Of a stretch of 30,066 nucleotides of DNA, positions 7,354 through 16,538 are shown one piece after another. How positions within the stretch are numbered: the first letter of the stretch is position 1; each line of letters begins with the position of its first letter. The position numbers and the translations under genes were made by a program. This DNA comes from CAZOIA01 sp964579675. Its GTDB lineage: Bacteria; Planctomycetota; Phycisphaerae; UBA1845; PWPN01. A model generated the notes under the pieces. It did not search any database and was not told the origin of the DNA. It saw only the letters and a list, made by a program, of their open reading frames with translations. The stretch covers positions 1 to 30,066 of the forward strand of contig CAZOIA010000048.1 in NCBI GenBank assembly GCA_964579675.1, given 5' to 3'.

Positions 7354-9036
7354 GTGAAGAAGTTATCACTCCAGGCCTGCCTGTTGGCGGTCTTGATGCC
7401 CGGCGGTGGTGGCGCGCGGGCCCAGGGCCCGGTACGCGCGGTCGTGCTCGTGTACCGCGTGACCAACAGTGGCCCGGTTGAAGCGGGCCTGGTCGCCGCC
7501 CGTTGCGTCCTGCCGGTCAGTAACCGTTACCAGGAGATTATTGATCTCCACATTGATCCGGAGGCGAGCGAGGAGAAACTCGACGAGGAAGACCAGCGGG
7601 TGATCAGCGTGCCGCTGGGTAAGATCCCGCCGGGCGAGACGCGGGCGGTTCGGGTGCTGGCCCGGGTTCGTCTGAAGGAGGTCACAGTGCCGCTGACCGC
7701 CAAGAACCTGGACGTGGAACCCCTGTCGGCCCAGCGCAAGCAGGCGTACCTGCGGGACGAGCCGCTGCTCAAGCTGGATGACGTGCGGGCGATCGCGCAA
7801 GAGGCGATCGGCGACAAGACTCGCGACCTCGAGAAGGCCCGGGCCCTGTACGATTACATGACCGGGCATTGCCGGTATAACATCGACAACGTTGTGGATG
7901 CGGCCGACGTTGTCCTGGCCGGCAAACCGGCGTCGTGCAGCGAACTTGCGTATACCTACGTGGCGCTGTGCCGATCGGTTGGTATCCCGGCCCGGCCAGT
8001 GTCGGCATTTGTGAATCGGGAAGGCACGTCACCCTCCGTCGACTGGCGGACCCATCGCTGGGCGGAGTTCTTTGCCGAAGAGGTCGGCTGGGTCCCCGTC
8101 GATCCGACCAACAGGCTGAACAACCCGTCGGAGGACTTCTTCGGCCGCCAGGAGGGCAAGTACCTGGCCGTGGTGGACGACGGCGTGGTGCCCGCCGGCG
8201 GTCCGGGCCTCGGGTGGTGTGCGTTCACGGCCTACGCCGAGCGGATCGCTGTTCAGCTCAGGCTCAGGCGATCGGCGGCGTGGCGCACCTCCACCAATCG
8301 CCCGAAGGAAACGGAGTTCTTCACGCAGGCCTGCGAGGCGCTGCGCGGTGCCGATGCCGTCGCCCGTCGGCAGGCGGTCGAGCAATGGCATCGCGAGCGG
8401 AGCCCGTTGCGGGTGGCGTTTTTCTTGGAGGCCCTTTTCGACGCCGACGCCGAGGTGCGCAAGACTGCCGCCGATGCCATCGGTCGATCCAACGACGCTA
8501 GCGTCATACTGGCCCTGATGAAGCAGGTCGAGACTGAGCCCGACGCGGACGTGCGGACCGCCTTGCTCGATGCCGCCCGGCAACTCTTTAATACCTCGGA
8601 CGATGAGCGCAAGGCCAAGTGTGTCTGCGAGTTGGCCAAGTCGCGAACCGACGAGGCGCTCGAGCTGCTGGACGGCATCTGGGACGACGAGGCCCGGGCC
8701 GTCCGGAAGGCCGCGGCGCAGATGCTCTACAAGTTCGGCGACAAGCCTGCCGTCCACGAGACCTACCGCCAGTTGGTCCGCGACGAAGACGAGTTCATCC
8801 GCATACTGGCCGCCTTACGCTGGGCCCGCGTCGGGTCCCACGAAGCGCTGGAGCGGCTCATCGAGCATCTGGGAAGCACCAACTCCTGGGATCGCGAGAA
8901 GGCCCTGGCCGAACTTGAGAAACGGACTCAGGACAGCTTCGGCTTCAATACACGCTTGGGACCCACCACACGCACCAACCGCGACGCCATCCAGAAGTTC
9001 CGTGACTGGCTCGACGAGCACCCCCAAGCGAAGTGA
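7354..9036 (+). CDS. Secreted transglutaminase-like protein with HEAT-type repeats
   Basis: The start is GTG 7354, chosen because it gives a clean signal peptide (MKKLSLQACLLAVLM, likely cut after ARA23) and has AGAAGG upstream. A GTG at 7327 would add 9 residues and spoil the signal. The mature part has an N-terminal beta region (about 25-130). A transglutaminase/protease-like core follows with the triad Cys195 (in PASCSELAYTYVALCRSVGIPAR), His234 (in THRWAEFF) and Asp250 (in WVPVDPT). Helical HEAT/PBS-like repeats fill about 345-530. All three catalytic residues are present, so it is probably an active thiol enzyme in the periplasm or outside the cell. The substrate cannot be told. It is 560 aa, and its stop is immediately adjacent to the stop of the convergent glycosidase gene. 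Confidence 0.8.
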   Translation: MKKLSLQACLLAVLMPGGGGARAQGPVRAVVLVYRVTNSGPVEAGLVAARCVLPVSNRYQEIIDLHIDPEASEEKLDEEDQRVISVPLGKIPPGETRAVRVLARVRLKEVTVPLTAKNLDVEPLSAQRKQAYLRDEPLLKLDDVRAIAQEAIGDKTRDLEKARALYDYMTGHCRYNIDNVVDAADVVLAGKPASCSELAYTYVALCRSVGIPARPVSAFVNREGTSPSVDWRTHRWAEFFAEEVGWVPVDPTNRLNNPSEDFFGRQEGKYLAVVDDGVVPAGGPGLGWCAFTAYAERIAVQLRLRRSAAWRTSTNRPKETEFFTQACEALRGADAVARRQAVEQWHRERSPLRVAFFLEALFDADAEVRKTAADAIGRSNDASVILALMKQVETEPDADVRTALLDAARQLFNTSDDERKAKCVCELAKSRTDEALELLDGIWDDEARAVRKAAAQMLYKFGDKPAVHETYRQLVRDEDEFIRILAALRWARVGSHEALERLIEHLGSTNSWDREKALAELEKRTQDSFGFNTRLGPTTRTNRDAIQKFRDWLDEHPQAK

Positions 9037-11643
9037 TCAGCCTGCACAATCCGGGTCCGCCGGCATGTTTGCCCCGCTCATGCATCCTTCGAAGATGCCG
9101 AAGTCGTCCTGGTCAACATCGCTGTCACCATCCAGGTTGGCATCCCTGCAGTCAGGATCGGTTTGGGGAACGCCCGGACCGGTCAAACACGCCTGGAATC
9201 TGCCGAAATCGGACTGGTCAACATCGCCGTCACGATCGAAATCAACGGGCGGAACCGGAGCGATGCTGAGGATCAGTAACGTCACCTCTGCATCTTCCAT
9301 CGGGAAACGGAAGTTGGCGGTATTGAACCCTGCGGTGATATCTTCCTGCTCCCAGACCATCCCGGAGGAGCTCATCAGGCTGGTATCGCCGCCGGGGATG
9401 CCGTACCGCTTGAGGACGGCGGATTCGATGCGAGACGGGGCCAGGGTGAGGTCAACCTCCACCGGCTCGTCTTCGTTGAAGTTCAGCCCCCAGATCATGA
9501 GCGTGTTGTCTTGGCCACTCTGCTTCGACGCGTAGATACGCCAATTGACGTTCTCGGGGCTCAGACCCATGAGTTGGATATTGCTGACGAGCGTATCACC
9601 CAGGTGGTCCCTCATTGCGCTGAATGCGTCCCGGACGGCGAGTTTGCTCTGCGGCTGTTCCCAGAAGTGGGCCGCCAACACGTCGTTTTCCGCGAACGTG
9701 AACACGCCTTCGACCGTGCCGAGCCCCTGGGCCACCGACCGTTGCTGCTGGCCGGTGGCGTCCCAGTTCATCGGGTTCCACTCGGTGGCCATCAGCTCGT
9801 AGCCGGACCGGCCATGCTGAGCCATGATCGTGCGGATCCCCTCGGTGCGGGTGACCAAATACGCTTTGAAAGCGGTTAATGCGTCGGTCATGCCGGCCGG
9901 ATTACCCCAGTTCGACTTCAGGTTGTAGTAGGGATGGTAGGCGACAAAGTCGATCGGAATCGTGGGATCCCCCGCCAGTGCGTTGAGCCATTGCCCGCTG
10001 CCGTTCGGGTCCGACGGATTGGTCAGGCAGGGCCCGAACTTCAATGTTGGGTCGAGGGCCTTCATGGCTGTGCTGATCAACTTGTAGCGGTCCCGGTAGT
10101 CGGTCGGACTGAGATAATGATCGGTCAAGAAGTCGCCATATCCAGGCACCTCGGGCTCGTTGCCGATCTCCCAGTACTCTACTCTGGGAACGGCTCCTTC
10201 GTCCGGGGCCAGCAGCTTGGGTTTGCCGCCCCAGTTGACGATCGAGTTGTACACCCGCAGATCCTCGCCGGTGAGGCTGCCTTCCTGTCCCTGCCGGTAG
10301 TTCTGCACGATGAAATTCGTGTAGCGGACCCAGTCGGTGGCCAGGCCGTCCGGGTTGACCGTCTGGCAGACGAAAACGCCGTCCCTGGTCCAGTCCCGGT
10401 ATCCACCGCCGAAAGCGTTGGCGGTGATCACGGGGGTGGCGTTGTGATCCCGAGCCGCCTGCAGGAACTCGAGCGTGGTGAAGCGCCCGCTCCACTCCGG
10501 CGTGCCCCAACCGGAACCACTGTCGATGTCGCGCCAGTCATAACAGTCGGCATCCAGCCCCCCAGCCAGGCCCCGGCCCATTGAGCCGATCGTAAGATCC
10601 CACAGCGCATCCCATGCCCATGTCCCCGCAGCGACGGAACGGTAGGGGCATTGTCCCCGGGTCCAGGGGCTGAACGGCGTGCCCTGGTGGAAGTCGATCA
10701 GGGGCACCTCTGCCTCGGTCGTGCCGTCGGCACCGGGACCGAACGGCGACGGACAGTTGCCGGGGCTGTTGTACGCTGCCCGAACCGAGAAGGTATAGCT
10801 CGTATCCCACATCAAGCCGCTGACGGTGGTCTGTCCCCAGTTGGCTTTCGTTTGCCACTGAGCCGCAGCACCAACGCTGCCGTCGGCCTGCATGTACGCC
10901 TTATCATGGAGGTCGGGCGCGATCCTGATCGCAAAGAAATCCGTGGCTGAATCGTCGGGATCAATAGCCACATCCAAAGTCGTCGGGGTGGGATTGGAAA
11001 CGATCGGCGGACGGGGCGTTGCCGACCAGGTAACGCACGGACTGGCCACGACATCGAACTCAACCGGGTTATCCGCCCAGCCGACGTTGGAGGAGTAGTC
11101 AGCCGTCCAGGCGTCCGCGTCGTTCATCAGCGGGTTGAACGCCCAGGCAGGCTTGGCGGTGAAAGTCCAGGTCACGGTTCGGGTGCCCGTGCCGCCGGAT
11201 GCGCTGCCGGCGGTGGCCATGCTGCAACTGCCCGGCGTCAGGTAGGTGGTCCCGCCCCATGCATCCGTTCGGTAACCCCAGCGTCCGCCGCCCGTTGCAT
11301 CGTCCAGTACCCATGAGCCGCCGTATTGGGTGATATCACCGTCGGTCCGGCCCCAGGCCATATAGCCCCGGCCCAGCGTGTCGTCCGGAGAGGCTTCTGT
11401 AAGGTTGAACAGGACGCGCAGGCACCTGAGGTCATCGTAGCCGTCTGCGTCACTCGCCGTCATGGTGACGTCGTACAAAGTGGTATCGTCAGCAACGACC
11501 GTATCCGCACTGACCACCGGCAGACTTGAGATTATCGGCGGACTGTTACCCAGGACCACAGCCGGTCCCGACAGGAGCCACACGGAAACAAACCTGATCA
11601 TGATGCCGGTCCCCCTCGCTATTCCTCTTGGCCTGTTTGGCAC
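9037..11643 (-). CDS. Secreted clan GH-A-like glycosidase with Fn3 domain and C-terminal dockerin-like repeats
   Basis: The start is GTG 11643, supported by AGGAGG about 8 nt upstream. An internal ATG at 11601 with GAGGGGG would give a shorter signal peptide and cannot be excluded. The order in the 868-aa protein is signal peptide, beta-sandwich region (about 35-200), fibronectin type III-like domain (about 210-310), then a TIM-barrel hydrolase (about 315-680). The barrel has IGNEPEVPG (E496, likely acid/base) and ATEWNP (E621, likely nucleophile), the arrangement of clan GH-A enzymes such as families 39, 51 or related. A beta domain follows, then two dockerin/EF-hand-like loops (801-868: DFDRDGDVDQSDFGRFQAC and DGDSDVDQDDFGIFEGC) each followed by a second Cys. 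The substrate is unknown. Upstream araB on the same strand hints at arabinose-containing glycans (inference). The stop TGA abuts the stop of the preceding convergent gene. Confidence 0.8.
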   Translation of the reverse strand: MPNRPRGIARGTGIMIRFVSVWLLSGPAVVLGNSPPIISSLPVVSADTVVADDTTLYDVTMTASDADGYDDLRCLRVLFNLTEASPDDTLGRGYMAWGRTDGDITQYGGSWVLDDATGGGRWGYRTDAWGGTTYLTPGSCSMATAGSASGGTGTRTVTWTFTAKPAWAFNPLMNDADAWTADYSSNVGWADNPVEFDVVASPCVTWSATPRPPIVSNPTPTTLDVAIDPDDSATDFFAIRIAPDLHDKAYMQADGSVGAAAQWQTKANWGQTTVSGLMWDTSYTFSVRAAYNSPGNCPSPFGPGADGTTEAEVPLIDFHQGTPFSPWTRGQCPYRSVAAGTWAWDALWDLTIGSMGRGLAGGLDADCYDWRDIDSGSGWGTPEWSGRFTTLEFLQAARDHNATPVITANAFGGGYRDWTRDGVFVCQTVNPDGLATDWVRYTNFIVQNYRQGQEGSLTGEDLRVYNSIVNWGGKPKLLAPDEGAVPRVEYWEIGNEPEVPGYGDFLTDHYLSPTDYRDRYKLISTAMKALDPTLKFGPCLTNPSDPNGSGQWLNALAGDPTIPIDFVAYHPYYNLKSNWGNPAGMTDALTAFKAYLVTRTEGIRTIMAQHGRSGYELMATEWNPMNWDATGQQQRSVAQGLGTVEGVFTFAENDVLAAHFWEQPQSKLAVRDAFSAMRDHLGDTLVSNIQLMGLSPENVNWRIYASKQSGQDNTLMIWGLNFNEDEPVEVDLTLAPSRIESAVLKRYGIPGGDTSLMSSSGMVWEQEDITAGFNTANFRFPMEDAEVTLLILSIAPVPPVDFDRDGDVDQSDFGRFQACLTGPGVPQTDPDCRDANLDGDSDVDQDDFGIFEGCMSGANMPADPDCAG

Positions 11644-11680
11644 TTAAACTCCTCCTCACGATCGCGGTGAACTGACGCAA

Positions 11681-11743
11681 CACCTCCGCCGGGCCGGATG
11701 AACAACCCTCGAAGGTGCTGTAGTCGTCCTGGTCTACATCCGC
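11681..11743 (-). pseudogene. Orphan dockerin-like coding fragment (minus strand)
   Basis: Read on the minus strand, these 63 nt encode ADVDQDDYSTFEGCSSGP and a few more residues. They match the second dockerin-like loop of the neighbouring glycosidase (DVDQDDFGIFEGCMSG). The frame around it has no related sequence, the expected second Cys (DPDC) is missing, and no start or full domain can be assigned. It is best read as a relic of a decayed or recombined dockerin-bearing gene. Confidence 0.6.
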
Positions 11744-11928
11744 CTGCTGAGACGTCCCCACTATACTGTTTTTATACGGATTCGGTATCCCGGTGTCGAG
11801 CAGTTGAGCGGCGGGGAGGCCGTCGTCGGTTCCGTGACAGAATCGGCGGGGTTCCCAGAAAGCCGTGCCCTCGTCTTTCGCGGATGGCCTGACGCGGCCC
11901 GCGAACAAGTGCCAATGTGAGAAAGTGA

Positions 11929-12081
11929 GAAAAGGCTGGCTGTACGTTGGAACCCAACGGGCAGGGCTTCATCTCCGCTGAGTTCGACCAGGACCGGGAC
12001 GTCGACCAATCCGACTTCGGCATCTTCCAGAGATGCTACAGCGGTGACGGCAATGCTGCCGACCCGAATTGCGCGGACTGA
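11929..12081 (+). pseudogene. Orphan dockerin-like C-terminal fragment (plus strand)
   Basis: From 11980 the plus strand reads EFDQDRDVDQSDFGIFQRC, then YSGDGNAADPNCAD and a TGA stop (12079-12081), a complete C-terminal loop of the type seen in the three intact secreted proteins here. The frame is closed upstream by a TGA at 11926-11928, and only a TTG could start it, so no functional gene is visible. It is opposite in strand to both neighbouring genes and to the other fragment, so it is not an extension of the glycosidase gene. The rest of the 11644-12169 intergenic stretch shows nothing else I can name. Confidence 0.7.
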
Positions 12082-12169
12082 CTCAGCGGCTATCAGAGGT
12101 TTCCCGCAGGGTGTTCTCGGGATTGCGCATCCATCACTTTTCGTTCATCATTCCGCGTCGTGCGCTCGT

Positions 12170-13858
12170 CTACTTGCCGATGCCGCGGGCGGCGTCCCGG
12201 ATGGCCAGCAGGTCTTTCATCACGTTGTGCAGCGACTCCGTGTAGCTCGTGGTGCCGAACGAGTCGTGCAACTGGCGGTAGAGTCTGAACAACACGTTGT
12301 AGACTTGGTTCCGCTTGCGGTCCGGCTTGTAGACCTTCGCCTTCAGCCCGCACATTCTGGCCTGGGCGGCTTCCACGGAGTCGTAGCCTCCTGCAGCGGA
12401 ACCGGCGACGACCGCCCCGAAGATGGCCGCCCCCAGCGCGCAGGTCTGACCCGATCGGCTGATCTTCATCGGGCGCCCCGTCACGTCGGCGTAAATCTGC
12501 ATCACGAGCGGGTTCTTCTCGGCAATCCCCCCGCAGTTGATCACCTCGGTGACCGCCACGCCGTATTCCTCGAACCGCTCCATGATCATGCGTGCCCCCA
12601 GCGCGGTGCCCTCCACCAGCGCCCGGTACACCTCCGGCCGGGTCGTGTGTAGCGTCTGGCCGACCAGCAGCCCCGTCAGCCGCGGATCGACCAGCACACA
12701 CCGGTTTCCGTTGTTCCAATCCAACGCCAGCAGGCCGCTCTCGCCGGGGCTGAGCTTGCCCGCCGCCTTTGACAGGGCAGCGTGTGCCTTCTCGCCCTTG
12801 TCGAAGTGGTTCACGAACCAGTTGAAGATATCCCCCACCGCCGATTGCCCCGCCTCCAGCCCGAAGTACCCCGGCACGATCGAGCCGTCCACGATCCCGC
12901 ACAGCCCGGGAATGTCGGGCAAGGGTTTCGTGTTCGGATGGATCATCATGTCGCAGGAACTCGTGCCGAGGATCTTGGCCAGCGAGCCCGGTCTGACACC
13001 TGCTCCGACGGCACCGAGGTGAGCGTCAATCGCCCCCACCGCGACCGGGATGCCCGCGGGCAGGCCAAGCTTCTGTGCCCATTCCGCCGACAGCCCGCCC
13101 GCCTTTTCACTGGCGGGATACGCTTTGTCGTAGGTGCCGCGACGCCGGAGATCGCCCAGCCGGCCATCGATTTTGTCCAGGAAATCCGCCGCGGGAAGCG
13201 ACCAGCTCTCGTGGTACATCGCCTTGTGGCCGGCGCTGCACACGCTTCGCTTCCAGGTCGCCGGATCGTAGTTGCCCGTCAGCACCGCCGGGATGTAGTC
13301 CGACTGCTCGACCCAACTCGCGGTTGCCTCCATCACCTTCGGAGCCACGCGGATGCAGTGCAGCGCCTTGGACCAGTACCATTCGCTGGAGTAGGTGCCG
13401 CCACACTTGGCCAGGTATTCCGGGTGATGCCTGGCGGCGGCGGCGGTGATCTCCTCCGCCTCGGCAAACGACGTATGATCCTTCCACAGCCAGGCCAGGG
13501 CATTGATGTTCTTCTTGAAACGCGGGTGGGCAGCGAGCGGCACGCCGTTGCCATCGACCGGCAGGGGCGTGCTCGCCGTCGTGTCCACCCCGATGCCGAT
13601 GATATGGTCGGGCCGGAATCCGGCGACGCGCCTTGCGTTACGGATCGTCGCTCGCGTGGAGCGGGTCATCGCCTCCAGCCAGTCACCCGGGTCCTGCCGC
13701 GCGACGTTGGGATCCCGTTTGTCCAGAATGATTCCCGCCTCGCCGCTTGGGTAGCCCGCCACCGCGGTGGCGATTTCCCTGCCGTTTCGGGGATCGACAA
13801 TCAGTGTCCGGGCCGAGTTCGTTCCGAAATCCAGACCGAGTACGTATGCTTTGGCCAT
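12170..13858 (-). CDS. araB: Ribulokinase (FGGY carbohydrate kinase)
   Basis: It phosphorylates L-ribulose to L-ribulose-5-phosphate in arabinose catabolism (cytoplasm). The 562-aa length is close to E. coli AraB (566). Motifs include LGLDFGTNSARTLIVD (phosphate-binding, residues 7-22), GVDTTASTPLPVD (90-102), the WLWKDHT substrate-site stretch, CSAGHKAMYHESW, and AIDAHLGAVGAG with the likely catalytic-base Asp. GTSSCDMM is the FGGY adenosine-side motif. The start ATG 13858 matches the family N-terminus, and a GAGGGAG lies just upstream. A longer frame to 13930 is not supported. No araA or araD is in the window, so the pathway must be completed elsewhere. Other FGGY substrates (e.g. ribitol or xylulose) are less likely from these motifs. 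Confidence 0.9.
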   Translation of the reverse strand: MAKAYVLGLDFGTNSARTLIVDPRNGREIATAVAGYPSGEAGIILDKRDPNVARQDPGDWLEAMTRSTRATIRNARRVAGFRPDHIIGIGVDTTASTPLPVDGNGVPLAAHPRFKKNINALAWLWKDHTSFAEAEEITAAAARHHPEYLAKCGGTYSSEWYWSKALHCIRVAPKVMEATASWVEQSDYIPAVLTGNYDPATWKRSVCSAGHKAMYHESWSLPAADFLDKIDGRLGDLRRRGTYDKAYPASEKAGGLSAEWAQKLGLPAGIPVAVGAIDAHLGAVGAGVRPGSLAKILGTSSCDMMIHPNTKPLPDIPGLCGIVDGSIVPGYFGLEAGQSAVGDIFNWFVNHFDKGEKAHAALSKAAGKLSPGESGLLALDWNNGNRCVLVDPRLTGLLVGQTLHTTRPEVYRALVEGTALGARMIMERFEEYGVAVTEVINCGGIAEKNPLVMQIYADVTGRPMKISRSGQTCALGAAIFGAVVAGSAAGGYDSVEAAQARMCGLKAKVYKPDRKRNQVYNVLFRLYRQLHDSFGTTSYTESLHNVMKDLLAIRDAARGIGK

Positions 13859-13911
13859 GGTCTCCCTCGCTGCATGTGTTAAACGCGATTGACCACCGCT
13901 TGGGTCAGCGC

Positions 13912-13940
13912 ATTGGAGTGAGACGCGCAAGACCTGTCAA
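13912..13940 (-). promoter_or_regulatory. Promoter of araB
   Basis: On the minus strand a perfect TTGACA (13935-13940) is followed after 17 nt by TCCAAT (13912-13917, 4/6 to the -10). Transcription would begin near 13905, giving a leader of about 47 nt to the araB ATG. No convincing operator repeat was seen beside it. Confidence 0.5.
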
Positions 13941-14824
13941 GAAAGCGGCGGGGGACGAAGATCGGGAGTTGGGAAAGCGACGATGGCGAAAAGGGGGCAC
14001 CCCGAGAGGCGAGCAGCCCCCCTGGCAGCCGAGCCTCAAGCGGCGCTTGGCCTGGCGAGCAGACGGCAATGTGGTCCCCGTTGGTGGTGATCTCCGCCGG
14101 AGCGATGGGGCAACCCCGTCCGCGGTCCCGGAGCCGGATTCCTAACATAAAGGCTTTCAAATAAATAGGTTATGCGCGTAGACGGGAGGGATCCGACTGG
14201 ACGATCATTCCACGCCAACGCCGGGGCGCCCCGCCCGTGGTGCGGAATCGAGCCGCGCCGGGGGCACCGAGCGCGTTCGCGCGGGATGCCGGAATCGGCG
14301 ATTCGTGAAGTGGCGGCTTGCGCGTCAGGCGAAATCCAAATTGTGGATTCTGGCGGATCAACCATCGCCTCGTGAAAGAACGTGTTGGAAACCGCGAATG
14401 ATACTACTGAGGAACGACCACTTGTATTCCCGTTGCTTCTCGTGGCAAGTGATTGTACCATGATTGCTCGGTGGTTCGGCAGCTTCGGTGGGATCGATTG
14501 GCAGGAAGGGGTTGGTGCGGCGTCCTGAACTCATGCTCTTCTGGTTACGGGGGACGCGACCTCAGATCACCCGAGCTGCGAGCGGAAGGACCGTGATGGT
14601 TACGAGGGATGCTCTGCTATAGTCCGTTGGGACTGCGTGGGTGCATCTATAGAAATATCCCTGGCGTTGACTGCCGGGGGCGGCGGTACCATGTAGCTGT
14701 GGGGGAACGTGAGGGATAACAGGCTTCGTGCTTGGGCGGGTTGTGCTGCCGGTTGCCCCTGACGGCCTCGCCACGGATGGTGACGGAGGTTCGTAAGACG
14801 GGAAAAAGTAAAAGGAGAAAGCAA
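13941..14824. other. Large intergenic region between divergent araB and the VWA gene
   Basis: About 880 nt hold no ORF I can support. Frames present on both strands (for example 14036-14461 minus and 14172-14375 plus) have Arg/Pro/Ser-rich, unrecognisable products and no good ribosome binding sites. Two stretches are AT-richer than the surroundings: 14143-14172 and about 14395-14465. The latter contains CACTTG/CAAGTG arms (14419-14424/14446-14451). A weak TTGACT (14667-14672) with CATGTA 17 nt later may be a promoter for the downstream gene. AGTCC/GGACT (14621-14634) forms a small hairpin. Confidence 0.45.
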
Positions 14825-16498
14825 ATGCAAGTCAAAGCAAGATGGGTGTTGATGCTGGCGATCGCGGGTGCGATCTCCATGGGTCAGGAATGTGCTCCGG
14901 TCATCAACATTCCGGAGATTCCCCCGGTTATTCCGATTCCGGAGCCGCCTGGTCCGACGCCAACGCCGACGCCGGAGCCGTGCCTGTACAATTCTGCCCC
15001 GGTTGCCTATGCGGGCCCGGATCAAGAGGGCGACGTCGGTAGTCGTGTTACCCTGAGTGCGCTGGGCAGTTACGACGGGGACGGCGATGCCCTTTCCTAC
15101 CGGTGGGTGGAAGTCCGCGGCGAGGCAGTTGTGCTGGACGGGGCCGAGACCGCCGAGCCCTCTTTCCTGCCTGCTCTGGAGGGAATCTACGAGTTCACGG
15201 TCACGGCTTCGGATTCGTGCGGCGCCAGTGATGATGATACGGTTCGGGTAAACGTCGGGCCGGGCATCCAGGCCACCCAATGTCCGGTGGCGCGTGCGGC
15301 GGCGGACCAGAACCTGGTCCCCGAGAATCAACTTGTCCACCTTTACGGGACGTTGTCCTACGACCCGCAGGGGTTGCCTTTGACGTACAGTTGGCGGCAG
15401 TTGTCCCAGGCCGGCGTGCCTGCGGTCATGCTGTCCCAACCCAATGCGGCCAGTTGCACCTTCGTTGCCCCCGCAGTGATTGCCGATGTCACGCTGACGT
15501 TTGAGCTGACCGTCAACAACGGCTGGTGTGCGGATTCGACCACGGTCGAGGTGACAATCCAGGGTGCCGGCCAACAGACCGGCCCGCAGGTCAACGTGAT
15601 TCTGGTCGGGTCCACGGGTACCTTCGGCCCGTCCATGAGCTATCTGGCCGTCCAGGTGTCGGTGCAGGACGCCAATGGCCAGCTGATCCAGAGCGGACTG
15701 TCATTGTCGAACTTTGAGTTCCAGAGTATCAGCGTGCAGCCGGAGGGTTCGGGCACCCCGGTCGCCGGCACCGCCATGGCGACCAACTTCACGGTGTACC
15801 CGCCGACCCAGGGCGAAGACATCACGGCCATTCTGGACTTCGACAGCTCAGGCAGCATGACGTGGAATGATCCCGGTGCCGCTGGCCGGGAAGCCGGCGC
15901 AGAAGCGTTCTTCGACGTTCTCGACGCCGGTGATCAGGTTGCGATCATGGACTTCGGCGGGGCCAACGATCCCGGCTTCATTGCCTCGCGCCTGCTCCAG
16001 GATTTCACCTCGGACCTGGCTCTCCTCCGGGATGCCGTCACCCGCATCGACGACGGTGGGAACACCCCGCTGTGGGATTCGGGAATCGATGCCCTGGGGC
16101 TCCTGGCGGGGGCCGGCACCGGTGGGACTCTGGTTCTTCTGACCGACGGATTGAACAACCAGAGCACCAATATGTCGGATGACGTGATCACCGCTGCGAA
16201 TTCGCAGGACGTGACTGTCTTTACGGTGGGCCTCGGCGATAACCTGGACTTCGCCGAGCTCAGAGACGTGGCCGCCAGCACCAACGGCGCCTTTGCCGAG
16301 GCGTCTGACGCCACCGCCCTGGAGGCAGCGTTTACCGGTATCGGAGCGGCCGCCACCGCAGGCTTCATAGAGGTGGAGGGCACCGCAACCTATCCGACGC
16401 AGCCTTCGGGCCGCTACACGCTTTCCGGCGAACTGGTTACGACGGTGACAGGGAGTGCGCCCGTCGTCACTCCGTTCAGCATGACGGCGGACTTCTAA
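14825..16498 (+). CDS. Secreted PKD-PKD-VWA domain protein
   Basis: The start ATG 14825 has AGGAG 7 nt upstream and gives a signal peptide (MQVKARWVLMLAIAGAISMG). A Pro/Thr-rich linker (about 28-52) follows. Two PKD-like beta-sandwiches come next (about 57-147 with DGDGDALSYRW, and about 152-248 with PQGLPLTYSWRQ). A von Willebrand A domain (about 330-510) keeps a complete MIDAS: D340-x-S342-x-S344 (DSSGS), T414 and D441 (LLTDG). It is therefore likely metal-binding and adhesive, exported to the envelope or outside. C23 after the signal lacks a proper lipobox. Its family name and partner are unknown. It is 557 aa with no dockerin-like tag, unlike its neighbours. A strong GC hairpin follows the stop. 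Confidence 0.8.
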   Translation: MQVKARWVLMLAIAGAISMGQECAPVINIPEIPPVIPIPEPPGPTPTPTPEPCLYNSAPVAYAGPDQEGDVGSRVTLSALGSYDGDGDALSYRWVEVRGEAVVLDGAETAEPSFLPALEGIYEFTVTASDSCGASDDDTVRVNVGPGIQATQCPVARAAADQNLVPENQLVHLYGTLSYDPQGLPLTYSWRQLSQAGVPAVMLSQPNAASCTFVAPAVIADVTLTFELTVNNGWCADSTTVEVTIQGAGQQTGPQVNVILVGSTGTFGPSMSYLAVQVSVQDANGQLIQSGLSLSNFEFQSISVQPEGSGTPVAGTAMATNFTVYPPTQGEDITAILDFDSSGSMTWNDPGAAGREAGAEAFFDVLDAGDQVAIMDFGGANDPGFIASRLLQDFTSDLALLRDAVTRIDDGGNTPLWDSGIDALGLLAGAGTGGTLVLLTDGLNNQSTNMSDDVITAANSQDVTVFTVGLGDNLDFAELRDVAASTNGAFAEASDATALEAAFTGIGAAATAGFIEVEGTATYPTQPSGRYTLSGELVTTVTGSAPVVTPFSMTADF

Positions 16499-16538
16499 AC
16501 GCCTGTGGTTCTTACGAGGTGGGTTGATGCATGAAGAG

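Noticed and set aside
14036..14461. Possible small genes in the araB-VWA intergenic region
   Set aside because: Arg/Pro/Ser-rich products, no ribosome binding sites, overlapping frames on both strands and no known motif.
14825..14900. Lipoprotein signal in the VWA protein (Cys23)
   Set aside because: The residues before Cys23 (GQE) do not fit a lipobox; an ordinary signal peptide is more likely.
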